64,000 bases of DNA from Siphonodentalium dalli (taxonomy: Eukaryota > Mollusca > Scaphopoda > Gadilida > Siphonodentaliidae). The notes below the pieces were generated by a model, which worked only from the letters and a program-made list of their open reading frames with translations, was not told the origin of the DNA and searched no databases. The translations under genes were made by a program, and so were the position numbers. How positions within the stretch are numbered: position 1 is the stretch's first letter; each line of letters begins with the position of its first letter. Below, one piece after another: positions 11,440-22,856 of the stretch. The DNA lies in contig CP136064.1 of assembly GCA_032622095.1 (NCBI GenBank), positions 49,978,073-50,042,072 on the forward strand. The letters run 5' to 3'.

Positions 11440-12000
11440 TTAATGGGGAAGCATATAATAAAATATTTTATTACATGCTTGGCCATAAAATAGCAGGAAT
11501 TAACCGAAACTCAGATCGTTGTATTTATCCCTTAGAAGCCACAGTGAAAACGATGTCGTTATTTCACTCCAGATAGTGTTATTTCACTGTAGCTTTCCGA
11601 CATCCAATTATCGATTGATCATGAAAGTGTCGCCATCGGGTCGGCGTTTTTGATTGGCTAGCCGCACCATGTAGTTGTGACCCGGCCGTGACGTGGGATT
11701 TTTTATATTTCGACTGTGGTGACACGGAGACTTGTTAGTTTCGATTCCGTATTTCATTTGTCTTGTTGATTTATCTAGGTAATTGTGCACTTATTATTTC
11801 GAGGAAGTATTCTTCCTAGTATTGTTAAAATTGCTGTACTATTAAAATTAAAAATGACTCATAACTTAGAATATTTGAGCTTTAATAATGTGCATATAAT
11901 AAAAAGAATACCTACAGTTTTTTGTTTGAATACCTGAAACATATCATTCGTGACTGGAAAGAAATATCGAATTTTCACTGGCGTGTAGCCGCTCTCCAGA
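11440..12000 (+). mobile_element. Element related to the insert at 53560-54110, with half foldback
   Basis: Shares ordered blocks with 53560-54110: the atgcttggcc and aatagcagg stretch, then ttatcccttagaagccacag, tgtcgttatttcactcc and, 300 bases later, the gaatacctacagttttttgt foldback arm (about 11903-11998). Only one arm of the palindrome remains here. No coding capacity was seen. Confidence 0.65.
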
Positions 12001-12483
12001 CAATCATGTGCAGATATTCTATATATTCTCAAAATATTAGGAAGCTCTATTCATATAAGGGTTAACTATCCATTCATGACTGTTCGATCGATATACTGTT
12101 TTCTTGAAGGGTTGGGTCGGACCAAATGATTGTTCTAATAGCCGACTACTACGCAAGTGTCAAATATCTGTCAATTAGTCGAATTGTGCGTGGGTTCCCT
12201 ACTCGCGCCGCATGATGGGGTCAAGGTTACGTTCACCTACAGGTAGCAATCTTGGTTGGCAAATGAATGTTCTTCACATATATCTATCTGTTGCACAGTT
12301 CTATGTGTTACGTTTTGGAATTACAGCATATGCAACTTCGATTGGTGAATTGCTTCTTGTAGCTATAGAATACCACGAGTCGTTTCACGGTTGATATGTT
12401 GGCAGACATTGAAGGCTAATCTCGGGTAATAGTCAGTTGTAGAATACAGGCATCAATTAATGTTGGCGGACATGAGCAAAATG
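12001..12483. other. Unassigned sequence
   Basis: No gene or repeat recognised. Confidence 0.45.
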
Positions 12484-12838
12484 AGGTTTCCAGAGGGTGA
12501 ATTTTGTGATGCTACCCCGCAGAGTGGGCTAGCATCACTACATTCACCCCATGTGGATATTCTGATTCGGCTTTATCGTCTCTGGAAAGTATCTTTATTA
12601 TCAAATCAATTTTTACTTCAATTACTTTTTTAGTTAAATTTCTCTATGTACCCAAATTGGCAGGCGACACAATGCACAATCGAGGTTCCCAATGGGTGAA
12701 CATCACCATCTTCACCGTCTGGGAACCATAGTAGCTGATGCCATGCAGAATGGGGTCCCCATGCAGATGGTGGATTTGGTAACGCTATGGACCGCTGTGC
12801 GATGTAGCGACATTAAATTCACCCTCTGGGGATCTCAT
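12484..12838. mobile_element. Inverted-repeat element with GAGGTTTCCAGAGGGTGAAT ends
   Basis: The left end, gaggtttccagagggtgaat followed by ttgtgatgctac, is matched by the complement of the right end, gtagcgacattaaattcacc then ctctggggatctc. A second nested inverted copy of the same arm (tagcatcactacattcaccc) lies at about 12529-12549, so the left side is itself a hairpin. About 355 bp with no coding capacity. Target duplication is unclear; no superfamily assigned. Confidence 0.65.
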
Positions 12839-13759
12839 TCTGCAAATGTCCAGCACCATATTTTGAGGCCTGGTCGAATAACTTAAGAAAGTTCAAAGTT
12901 CTCGCCTCTCGTCCAGTAAACAGTTGAGCATACGCATTTATAAGTAATTTGTCGTTCATATCATAGCACACTATATAGCCAGCTATACGACGAATTACCT
13001 CAAAAATTGCCAGCTTGTGAGCGTACACTCTAACAGAAGGTTATTTTAGTGATTGAGTGATCCCCGACTAAAAGCGTATCCGTGAGGCTGTGATGTATTG
13101 TATAACAAATGATGGAATGGCCCCGTGTCGACCCAAAGGAGTCAACTATTCGCAATTGTATGTAAAAAGATAAATCGGTTTATGTTGTTTCGAGAAGCAT
13201 TTGTTTGCCTGAACATTCATGGCACAAATCCAGGATATTTACAGGAACAGTTAGACACATTTCAAATAGAATTCTTTAATGAAATTTCTCATTGCATTCC
13301 TTGAGTATATGCTGGCATCAAGGAAATTACCTGTAGTATGTGCTTTAAGACCTTTGAAGCCAATTAGTTTCTTGCTGGTAATTGTGATGCGCAGATAGAA
13401 GGAAGTGAGCTATCACTTGTGAGTATGGCAATGTGATTTGTATTCAGGGGTTATGCATCCACTGCATGCATGGGGTGGAAAGACATAACACTTATACCCG
13501 TTTGTATTGTAATTTAAGCAATTTAATTGCGATAATACCTCTGGCCCGCTCATCATATTCCCATTTGTGTCTTATGATGTTCTGCACTCAATTATATCAA
13601 TCTTAGCGTCGTTTAAGCTGTCTCGATTTCTATATTTAGAATTCGCGGTTGACGAATCTCCCATAACATTCGTTGGTCCATGCATCATGGTTCACGATGG
13701 CCAGAAACTTCTTTTGGCCATTTGTTGGCCATTTCTGAAACCTGAAATTGTTTGGCCAT
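12839..13759. other. Unassigned sequence
   Basis: No gene recognised. A local cluster of tggccatt words at 13697-13760 looks like simple-sequence duplication. Confidence 0.45.
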
Positions 13760-14011
13760 TGTTAGTCCTTGACAAGTAGTTCCCTTAGGAAATGTTCAGG
13801 TAATAAGTTCCACAAACGACCATATGTATCTTGAACTTATTATCTGAACATTTCCCTCCAATGAAAATGAATCTTTCTGCACTTGTGTATTATCTTTACG
13901 TCTGTCTGTTACGTTTTCATGTTTCCTGAACACACATCGAAATGAATAATATAGACCATTCCAATGTATACTTTGATACTGGGTGGGAAAATCCATTTAG
14001 TATAGAAAGGG
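13760..14011. mobile_element. piggyBac-like MITE, CCCTTTNTATAC ends, copy 1
   Basis: The right end (ccatttagtatagaaaggg) is followed by TTAA at 14012-14015. Inside lies the family hairpin, aaatgttcaggtaataagtt against aacttattatctgaacattt (13790-13855). The left terminus is decayed (tccttgacaagtagttccc aligns with the left end at 53440). Relatives are at 47760-47967 and 53426-54227. Confidence 0.75.
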
Positions 14012-14015
14012 TTAA

Positions 14016-15024
14016 TAGTGTATAAAGGATTTTAGACTTTTTTTTTGGAATAGAAGACTCTAAAACAATGCGCACATATCACTGGGAGCATACTCTATGA
14101 GAGAATTATCAGGGTAGGGAGTCAGAAAATGTGGATTTCAAATTACCGATGGGCGTAATAATAAATCTGCTTATTTTGGTTAATTCCCTTGAAAGCAATT
14201 AGCAGTACGACGTTTTCAAGTTGCCCTACCGGAAGCGACAACAATGAGAACTGAGAAATGGCGGTTGCATTGAGTACAATGTCTCATTCGTAATTACTAA
14301 ATACACAAACTCGAAAATATTCAATCGCCTTCATTTTCTTTCAAACTGCACCCGAACGGACGCACCTTCTCGGACTGAATCACCAGTTTCTGTACAAAGA
14401 CGCGTTGTGCCATGAACCCCAGAAAATATCATCAGATAGGGAATTTCTTTCAGAGCTAAAACATCTCTGATATATCAAACCCAAGTTGGACATGCCAGTG
14501 GCCAACCATTTTAGGTCACCAGGAGATAACGCATTCACTGACTTTCGTTTCATGCCCATACAGAAAGTCCCTCTCTGTGAAACAGAAGAGGAAACTAAAT
14601 TAATGAGACTTTAGAGAGAAGCATTTTGGCTATCAGCCCTTAAAACCACAACTCCTTATATGGAATAAATGTGTATCATCCAGTTCCGTGGCACACACGA
14701 CCATATAGGTCTGCCTTCCTCTTGTATATAATCGCCGCACACGGAAATTGCGCAAATATATAATGCGGTACAGTATAGGTCGGAGAACTGGTTGAACCAC
14801 TAACAAAAAAGTTATCATCGCATATAAGAAGAATAAGAATCTAAAAGATAAGCTAGTCAGAGCTAAACTTGGTTAATTCAATATCTAATAGAGTTTCATC
14901 TGCTTTGTTTTCTATCTTTCCTTATATATTCCACGATGTTTTACATCGTGGGGACATCTCGGATTTCAATGTGAATGCCCCATTAATTACACTTTGGGCG
15001 CACAAACCTTTAAAATAGTTTTCC
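14016..15024. other. Unassigned sequence with one small hairpin
   Basis: No gene recognised. A small perfect hairpin, cacgatgttttacatcgtg, occurs at 14932-14950. Confidence 0.45.
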
Positions 15025-15028
15025 TTAA

Positions 15029-15679
15029 ATGCACGTGAGGCCGTAGTTGTCGAAAATATTCATATTTGTTCTAATCACCGTAAACAGAAAAACATTAAAA
15101 CGCATACAGTTTCGTTCATATATACCATGACCATCACGTAAAGTCGTAAACAGCATGTTATCATAAATACCTACTATATTTTACCTAAGCAAGAGCCTGA
15201 TTGTGTTACAGAAGACACAAATGGCATAAACACTCTTTGTTAGTTCCATATCAGGAATTCACCAACAAAGAACGCTCTTTATGTTTACCATCATAATATA
15301 AACAAACACCAGAAAAGTAACTTTTTATGCTTTTGTTTACATAACAATGGCTAAACATATGAGAATAACATACTGTTTATGCGAGATTTCTTATTTGTAT
15401 ACGGACAAAGTCTGTCTACATTTTGATGTTCTTTTTGTTTGTGGCGGTTTTTGACGGGTGGAAATATTTTCACAGGATACCCACCGCCAAGGCCAACCGT
15501 ACTTTATACCCACCGCCAAGGCCAAGTGTACTTTATACCCACCGCCAAGGCCAACCGTACCTTATACCCACCGCCAAGGCCAACCGTACCTTATACCCAC
15601 TGCCAAGGCCAACCGTACATTATACCCACCGCCAAGGCCAACCGTACCTTATACCCCACCGCCAAGGCCAACTGTACCT
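15029..15679 (+). mobile_element. TTAA-flanked MITE, AGGCACGT family (subfamily A), with expanded right end
   Basis: Starts at atgcacgtgaggccgtagtt after TTAA (15025-15028) and ends at gtacct before TTAA (15680-15683). The internal sequence is collinear with 30727-31214, 32129-32608 and 39041-39534 (gttgtcgaaaatattcatat near the left, tggcggtttttgacggg near the right). Unlike the others, its last ~29 bases are repeated seven times, making it 651 bp instead of about 490. Confidence 0.9.
15478..15679 (+). repeat. 29-bp tandem array, seven copies, derived from the MITE right terminus
   Basis: Seven units of acccaccgccaaggccaacc plus gtaccttat with a few substitutions. Single-copy versions of exactly this sequence form the right terminus in sibling elements (for example 31186-31214). 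Because 29 is not a multiple of three, the array keeps all three forward frames open; these ORFs are artefacts. Confidence 0.95.
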
Positions 15680-15683
15680 TTAA

Positions 15684-16717
15684 AACACTCGTCGGATGAT
15701 TCATTTTCTTTTTTCCTTCACATTTGAACCTCGGTGGTTTACGTCATCGCTTGGGCATCTTAAGTCCAATATTGCGTAATATCCGTATATTTAGTATTCC
15801 ATATGTTTTATACCCGCGATGATTTCTGTCGTCGCCGGGACATCTTTAAGTTATCATTTTAATAACTATGCAAATATCACATAAGGCGATGAGGCGGAGT
15901 GAGGTATATATACATGTACTAATCCATCCACGATTATTTCAGTCGTCGCTGTGACATTTTCAGTTCATCATTTATTCATGTTTTGAGAACGGGGCCCGCA
16001 TACCCACTGCAGCTAGACGCCACAGCCATGTTGGTCAGATGTCTAAATGTCTCTTTGAAAGAAATATGTGTGTGCGAGCTTTGTTTATTTATTTAATAGC
16101 CATTTCTTAATTTATTTATCAGCAGCATTGGTATACTTAAAAGAATCCTTAGCATTTCAATCAGTACTCAAGGCAATTATAAGTACGCAAGGATGACTCA
16201 CATTGAATGTCCACAAACTTGAAGGACAGTGAAAGAAAGAAGTAATTTATTTCACTGAGCCCGTGCCTCATACCTTTGAATATATAAGCTGATGTCGCAT
16301 GATGCACTTGTGATAAAAGCGCATTTTGGCTCTATATCCGTCTGACGAAGACGATACTCTGATTATGCTCTATATTGCTTTATCAAACTTTATGTAATGA
16401 TGCCACCTTTTTATTGAGCGCGTGGTATGCGGCCATGTGTTCTATGTTTCCGTGGTGTTTTGCTGTATGCTTAGAGTGCTCGATGTTTATGCTAACTAAT
16501 TGAACGTGATGGCACTCTGCTTTCTTGCATAACTCCCGCTAATGAGATCACGATGATGTGAGTAGCTTAATTTAAAACATTGCCCCCGTATTATATCATA
16601 AGGGGACTCCCATGTTCAGTCACAATCTAATGCAAAATGAAGGTAACTATAGGATGAGGTTATCTGGCGAATTATTGCTAAACGGTCGCAAGAAAAACTC
16701 TTCCGACTTGCGACATT
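15684..16717. other. Unassigned sequence
   Basis: About 1 kb with no recognised gene. A weak direct similarity (cgatgatttctgtcgtcgcc at 15817 and cgattatttcagtcgtcgct at 15931) is the only structure noted. Confidence 0.45.
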
Positions 16718-17126
16718 GCATTGTAGGTGGCATCGCATATATAAGATAATGCATTAGCCTAACTATATTTACATTGACCTTGTAAGAAAGTGCATTCTCT
16801 TACACTGTAGATATGCATGGCTCCCTATGGGAGATTCACATATATAAGAATATAAAAAATATATTATAAAAATTATAAAGAATGTAAGAATTTTTTTATA
16901 AAATTGTTAAATAATACAAGACCGAATGATAAAAATTGTTATAGAATGTAATATAAAAAATTATAAAAATTGTTAAAGAATATAAGAAAAATGATATAAA
17001 AAAATGATAAAAATTATTAAAGAATGTAAGAAAAGTGGATAAAAATAATGTTAGGCCAATGCATTCTCTTATAAGAGAATGCGACCTATTGTCGACTCGC
17101 ACATATAGGAGAATGCATTGGCACAG
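16718..17126. repeat. Decayed hairpin-module cluster around an AT-rich tandem spacer
   Basis: Contains partial hairpins at 16718-16759, about 16790-16852 and 17053-17126 (the last ending gaatgcattggcacaggg). Between them, 16860-17045 is an imperfect tandem of ~40-base A/T-rich units (aaaattgttaaagaatgtaa and variants), which is an expanded form of the spacer seen at 4568-4647. Confidence 0.75.
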
Positions 17127-17448
17127 GGTCTTTAATGTTGCCCCGTCAAGAAAGGTTTAAATGCTCATTTCATAATTTTTTTTAAGTGGCCTTGCAAAGT
17201 CTTGAAGGGGGCGATCCATTGTCTGTATATAACCTCGGCAGTCGCCGTGAATGTCGGAACAGTCGAGTGGTTGGACATTCGGAACGAGAAGGGCGGTATT
17301 TTTTATGTGAATGCCAACCGACGAAGCCACAAACCAACATGTAACGCAGCTTTAGTGTGTTGGGGTTCTTCGTGACATTTATACATTTCATCAAGCATAA
17401 TAGTTATTCACCAATCGCATGCGGCCCATGCGCAACATTTCCGAAACC
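17127..17448. other. Unassigned sequence
   Basis: Short flank gccccgtcaagaaaggttta resembling the flank of the hairpin module at 9328-9355; otherwise nothing recognised. Confidence 0.45.
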
Positions 17449-17585
17449 TACAGTAATGCTCTAATTAATCGACTCGGGGAGAGCTTTCCGATGAATGGCA
17501 ACAAGCCATATTTCCGACTAAATCCTGAAAAGTTACCCATAATTCTGCTGTGTTTAAGGAGTCGATTAATTAGAGCATTACTGTA
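17449..17585. repeat. Perfect 27-bp inverted repeat with ~83-bp spacer
   Basis: tacagtaatgctctaattaa then tcgactc at 17449-17475 is exactly complemented at 17559-17585. The length and perfection suggest the ends of a very small foldback element or a recent inverted duplication. Confidence 0.85.
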
Positions 17586-17844
17586 TCTGGATTTCACGTC
17601 TCATTTTTTTCACCGGCGAGTATATATATATATATTTTTTTTCGAATTTTCAAAGTATTGCAATCCTAAGTATCGCATTCATCGTAACATTGAAAACACA
17701 CTGGCCTTATTGCTTTTCGGGTGAGGTGAAACAAGTATAATTATGTTTTCTTACATTTACAGGGACAGAGAAGAGGTGTGTAATTGGCGAAATTCAGGCG
17801 AATAGAGCAAGTGAGTTATTACTATATTTCAACATTATACTTAA

Positions 17845-18436
17845 AGGGGTACTGTACGCCATTTTCAATAAATTCCCGGTGATAACAAAGATCTATTATC
17901 GATACTATATAGAAATATAAGTAATTTGAGTCGAAGATGTATTCTGTAAACGCTCAGGTTAATAGGCTATCTTAAAATTTAATAATTTAAAAGTTAATAA
18001 TTTAATATAAATTGATTTTATGGCTCCAGCCATAAAATGGCGTCTCTTAAAATTCGAATTTCCGTGTACAAAACGTAATCAAATTATAATTGAGGGATAC
18101 TGGATTAGGAAAACAATTGCACACACGATCGTTTGAAACATTATGCTTATACGGGGAGAAAACCCAAGCCACTCATTGACTAGTGACGGTACACTAACTT
18201 AAATGAGTATATGGGACTACTAAGCATATAATATAATGTTTATTTGATTCATTTGGTTGAAAACTTTACAAAAATTACTCGACAACGACAATTTGTATTT
18301 TTGCATTCCGGTAAATTTGCCATCCGTAACAATACTTCGTACTCAACAGACTTTCAAAAAATGGAAAAGTTGTTAACTTATTCTCCGACTCGGGGATTAT
18401 AGAAACCAACAACAACATCTTGGGTACAGTACCCCT
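17845..18436. mobile_element. TTAA-flanked MITE, AGGGGTAC ends
   Basis: A 592-bp element whose left end AGGGGTACTGTAC is matched by GTACAGTACCCCT at the right, flanked by TTAA at 17841-17844 and 18437-18440. The AGG-type ends group it with the Kolobok-like families here. It has inserted into a 21-bp tandem array (see 18437-18538): the sequence to its left (caacattatac) matches the end of one array unit. Confidence 0.85.
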
Positions 18437-18538
18437 TTAATGTACTCAATGTTATACTTAATGTACTCAATGTTATACTTAATGTACTCAATGTTATACT
18501 TAATGTACTCAATGTTATACTTAATGTACTCAATGTTT
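18437..18538. repeat. 21-bp tandem repeat, about five copies
   Basis: Unit ttaatgtactcaatgttata plus c, repeated four times with a fifth partial copy. Each unit contains one TTAA, so the array offers a series of identical targets for TTAA-specific transposases; one was used by the element at 17845-18436. Confidence 0.95.
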
Positions 18539-19989
18539 TGGCTCAAATTTTTCGGCTTTCTTTCCGTGTAAATTTGTAACCAAATCGGCCAGATCCTAGT
18601 GTATAAATTTAGGCAAGGGAAAAGAAACAAACACATTTAAAAATATTAATTTAAAAAATACACATTTCCCCATTTTAATCAAGTTTCGGAGCCGTAAGGG
18701 TTATGATACACGTAACAACTATTAGGTTTCCTGTTCACTGACTCAGTTTATATGGTATACCCTTGTTAGGTTTCCTTTTCACTGATTCAGTTTATATGGT
18801 ATATCCTTGCAAAACAAGTTTTGCGAGAACAGCTTTCATTGTTGATGTCAATGCATATTTCATGAGGAAATGTTGGTTTTACTTTAAATAACAAAATATA
18901 AAACTCGATCTTTGAAACTGTATTCTTGATTCCCTGTTTTGAAATTGAATGGTGTATGTTATGAATGACATATATGATAATATATATAATGTAGGCACGG
19001 ATATTATACATTATACCTTACTCGTATTTATTTTGCGCAGTACTGTTTTTCGCTCAATTTTAAATTCGCACACCGTGCTGCATGCGCGAATTCAAAACTG
19101 ACAAAAATATTTTCGCCAAAGACTTATATCTTGTGACAATTTCAGTTCTCAATCGTTCCTGAAGGTACCTGTGTATATTAAAGACCACCACGACGAAAAT
19201 TAACATCGAGGTTGAATAGTGGTATTCAGAATGCATGCCCGCATATCAATATAATTTTCGGTATTCAATCCAACCGTCTGTAATGTACGTACATGTAACT
19301 CAATAACATAACTGATTTCCCCTGTGATTTGGTATAAACTCAGGAGTCGCACTATTTTTCGCTCAGTTTTAAATTCGCGGACCCATCGGTGCGCGAAAAA
19401 TAGCATTGCGCGAATTTAAATACGAGCACGGTATGTAGTTTTAACAATGGCTTCAACAAGTAACTTAAAGTGCCCCAATGCGTTCGCAGTGGGTAGAGGT
19501 GAAACAAATTATACAAAGTTTGTTACGCCAATATTACCAAAAAGAACATGAAAAAATAGAAGGAATTTGACAGTGTTCTTACTTACTTACTTATCAACAA
19601 TCCTTCAATTCCATTGTTTATTCTCTTCAATCAAAACACAACATTAATGTTGAGACATATAACATATTTACATGGCATAGAGTTTTATACATCATATATA
19701 CCGGGGGCAGGCGCGAGTATTGCGATATGTATATCCTGCACATATGCACATGCCGTGACCAGATCTCGTATGTTGATACCATTGTTTGTATACATTACGC
19801 TGAATATTTCCTCATTAATTTATTTGCAGTAGCAATTGATGCACTAAAGCACTGCACACTGCATTATGTTCTTGGTGTTAAACAAAAGAAAACATTACTT
19901 TAGCACTTGGCATAACTCTTCCGGTAAATAACGCAAGGAGTAAATTTGTTATATATTATTGAGAAGCAAATATTTAGGTGATATATAAT
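18539..19989. other. Unassigned sequence with two small duplications
   Basis: A tandem duplication of about 44 bases (ttaggtttcctgttcactga ... atggtatacccttg) lies at 18722-18809. A ~30-base phrase (tttttcgctcaattttaaat) at 19045 recurs at 19354, with partial inverted copies nearby (gcgcgaatttaaatacgag at 19408). No gene recognised. Confidence 0.6.
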
Positions 19990-20146
19990 ATAGAATACAC
20001 ACGAGTGTTTCTGAATACCAAATTTAAACCACCACGAGTGGGGTTGATGATTTACCGCACGAGCTTTAGCGAGTACCGTAAATCATTTATCCTATACGAG
20101 TGGTGTAATTTGGTATTCAGAAACACTTTATACGTGTGTTTTTTGT
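19990..20146. mobile_element. Foldback palindrome, about 157 bp
   Basis: Arms gaatacacacgagtgtttct ... gaataccaaatttaaaccac and their complement meet around a core gatttaccgcacgagctt. The design (gaatacc near the ends, cacgag steps inward) resembles the 10772-10942 family but the sequence differs. Confidence 0.8.
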
Positions 20147-20483
20147 TTATACCATGATCATACCGATAAGAATAATAATAGAAAGTTAGAACTTAAAATA
20201 TCGAATAAATTTGTCAACACTTCAACCCTCCATGGACCCCGCGGCAATTCAGTACATTAGTACTGTTACCTGGCGAAGGTATATGAACCAGAGGGAATTG
20301 TGGAAGTGTATAAATTTATGATAACATTTTGTGGTCACATAATTTCAGATATGTTACATAATATCACAGACTTATGATAGTATAACTAACGTTTTGTTTA
20401 TTAACGTGTCAACTTGGAACTATATTTTGCCACGGAATTGTTAATACCGGTGTTATATTACTGTAACGCGGCATTGTAGTGCC
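20147..20483. other. Unassigned sequence
   Basis: No gene or repeat recognised between the palindrome and the CACTG element. Confidence 0.45.
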
Positions 20484-20485
20484 TA

Positions 20486-21787
20486 CACTGAAGAAAAAAG
20501 GTTAGTCAATATGACTAACTTGGGTTAGTCAACTATTTGTCCAAATGACGACTAACTTAGCTTAGTCACAATGACTAAGGCGGAAAATTAGTCAATGACT
20601 AGGGTGAAGTTAGTCATAACGACTAATGGTTAGTCAAAATGACTAATTATGCCATTAAACTACAAATGTGTTAGTAAACATTTACCAGGATTGAGTCATA
20701 ACGACTAACGTTTCTGAGTCACTGAGAATGTGAACATGTAATTTGGTGGGAATTCTGTGCAAGTAATTTAAATACTCAACCAGATGATATATTATCCAGA
20801 ATCAGAAAACGAATTGAAAACAGGACAAACTTTCAATCCATTCCATAAAACACAGATTTAGGTGCAAGTCTATTGAGAGGTACATGTATACTGCTAGTTT
20901 GAACTTTGTTGTTTATGTCTGTTTAAAGGCACGGGCGGCGTTCGTTGCAGAAATATTCATATTTGTTCAAATCGCCATCAACAGAAGGAATATAATATGC
21001 CAAACATAATCAGCGCGTAAATAGTATATTGTCGTCAAGACGTACGACGGTGTACGTAAACACGAGCCTGCTCGTGTTACATAAGTTTTGTTTCTGTTTA
21101 CATAACACAGCGCAATTCTATTGGTTAATCACACAAAAATGATATAAACGCTCTTTATTATTTCCATATCAGGAAAACAGTAACAAATAACGCTTTTTAT
21201 GTTTACCATATCCGGATCTAAACAAAAGCCAGGTTCTGTAACGTTTTTTGCTTTTGTTTACATAACAAAGGAAAAACATTTGACAATTACATACTGTTTA
21301 TGCCATATTTCTGATTGGTATACGAACAAGGTCTGTTTATATTTTACTATTCTTTCTGTTTATGGCGGTTTTTGACGGAGGAGAATATTTTAACAGCATA
21401 CCCACCGCCAACGCCGCCCGTATCTTTAACTGGTTCAATTTTCCGAATGTCTGTGCATATGGTGTCATGGAATAAGAACCTTGTATCCTAATAGTGCCGC
21501 CTTTGATGTGGGAGGTAAGTTATGATATATATGCCATTATTTCCTCCCTTCACATTCTTTCAATTAGAGATCTAATATAACTGCGATAAAATGAAAATTG
21601 AATATTTAGCAATGCATATTAAGCATAATTCAAGACAGTGTTGCAATTATTCTTGGTGTAACTTAGTCACTATGACTAACACCAGAGTTAGTCATAGTGA
21701 CTCACTGAAAGGTATGGGTTAGTCAAAATGAACCTTCCTTGTGACTAACCCGAAGTTAGTCTTATTGACGCGATTTTTTTCTCAGTG
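20486..21787. mobile_element. CACTG-ended element built of ttagtca dyads, carrying a nested MITE
   Basis: Left end CACTGAAGAAAAAA and right end TTTTTTTCTCAGTG, flanked by TA on both sides (20484-20485 and 21788-21789). Both flanks of the element are packed with dyads such as gttagtcaatatgactaac (20500-20720 and 21655-21775). CACTG ends recall the EnSpm/CACTA superfamily, but the 2-bp TA could also fit others, so the class is open. A 499-bp TTAA MITE (20927-21425) lies inside. No transposase frame. Confidence 0.75.
20927..21425 (+). mobile_element. TTAA-flanked MITE, AGGCACGG subfamily B, nested copy
   Basis: Starts aggcacgggcggcgttcgtt after TTAA (20923-20926), ends cgccgcccgtatct before TTAA (21426-21429). 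Interior is collinear with 41918-42432 in the opposite strand. It sits inside the CACTG-ended element, so it is the younger insertion. Confidence 0.9.
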
Positions 21788-21904
21788 TACTGTCGGTATA
21801 TCACTTTGCCGTTCAAAACGTTGCCGTTGGGAAACGTTTATACCTACAACGTGCCTTTATACCTAAAGTGGCGCTTAACAACTTGTATTCCACAATGACC
21901 GTCA

Positions 21905-22100
21905 ATACTATAGTACGTGACCATGGTATCTATATATATAATGGAGTATAGGATCTGTCTGTCCATTTGTTCGGAATTTTCTCCCAGACCCCTAGACCGA
22001 TTTCAACCAAATTGGATATTGTGACTCAGGGTAACCCGGCGGTGGCGTTAACGGTGTTAGTTTAAAAAAAAATTGATTAAAAAAAATATTTAATTAAATA
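21905..22100 (+). repeat. Dispersed repeat with ccgatttcaaccaaatt motif, copy 1
   Basis: ctcccagacccctagaccga then tttcaaccaaattggatatt, gtgactcaggg and an A/T-rich tail recur at 58190-58360. No coding sequence is recognisable; the family is unknown. Confidence 0.6.
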
Positions 22101-22139
22101 AATATATGAAAGTATCAATGACAGTAGCTCAACTTGGGA

Positions 22140-22390
22140 AGGAGTTATTTTTTCTGAAGGAAAGTAAATTAGAGGTCATCCCGAAAATCCATATGAAGTT
22201 TGGTGATTATCGGATGAGAGATGCGGTCTGTAGAGTGCGCCAAAGTATTTAGCCATACAAAGAGTAAATTCCAAGATTGACGTGGCGGCCATGTTGTTCA
22301 ACGAATTTCGGTAAAAAAAATAGGAGGCTCCCATCTATAGGTCACCCCGAAGATCCACATGAAGTTTCGTGATGATCGGATGAGAGATGT
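22140..22390 (+). repeat. Degenerate repeat with gatccacatgaagtttcgtg motif
   Basis: Two tandem related phrases (aatccatatgaagtttggtg at ~22187 and gatccacatgaagtttcgtg at ~22350) separated by aagattgacgtggcggccat. The same phrase order is seen at 27890-28370. I recall this phrase style from molluscan genomes; that attribution is from memory. Confidence 0.55.
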
Positions 22391-22394
22391 GGCC

Positions 22395-22856
22395 TGTTAA
22401 AATATTCACTTCCGTCAAAAACCGCCATAAACAGAAATAATAGTAAAATATAGACAGACTTTGTTCTTATACGAATCAGAAATATGGCATAAACAGTAAG
22501 TAATTGTCAAATGTTTTTTCTTTTGTTATGTAAACAAAAGCAAAAAACGTTACAGAACATGGCTTTTGTTTAGATCCGGATATGGTAAACATAAAGAGCG
22601 TTATTTGTTACCGTTTTCCTGATATGGAAATAATAAAGAGCGTTTATATCATTTGTGTGTGATTAACCAATATAATTGCGCTGTGTTATGTAAACAGAAG
22701 CAAAACGTATGTGATACGAGCAGGCTCTTGTTTACGTACACAATCGTACGTCTTGACGACAATATACTATTTACCCGCTGATTATGTTTGACATATGAAC
22801 AACACTATATATATTTTAATATTCCTTCTGATTGGCGATTTGAACAAATATGAATA
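22395..22856 (-). mobile_element. AGGCACGT family MITE, subfamily B, truncated at both ends
   Basis: Reverse-strand copy: the interior matches 41940-42410 closely (ttcacttccgtcaaaaaccg ... atttgaacaaatatgaatat) but both ~25-bp termini, including the TTAA, are missing. Confidence 0.85.

Noticed and set aside
15423-15727. Three overlapping plus-strand ORFs of ~86 residues with repeated RQGQPYLIP-type motifs
   Set aside because: They are the three frames of one 29-bp tandem array at the end of a MITE.
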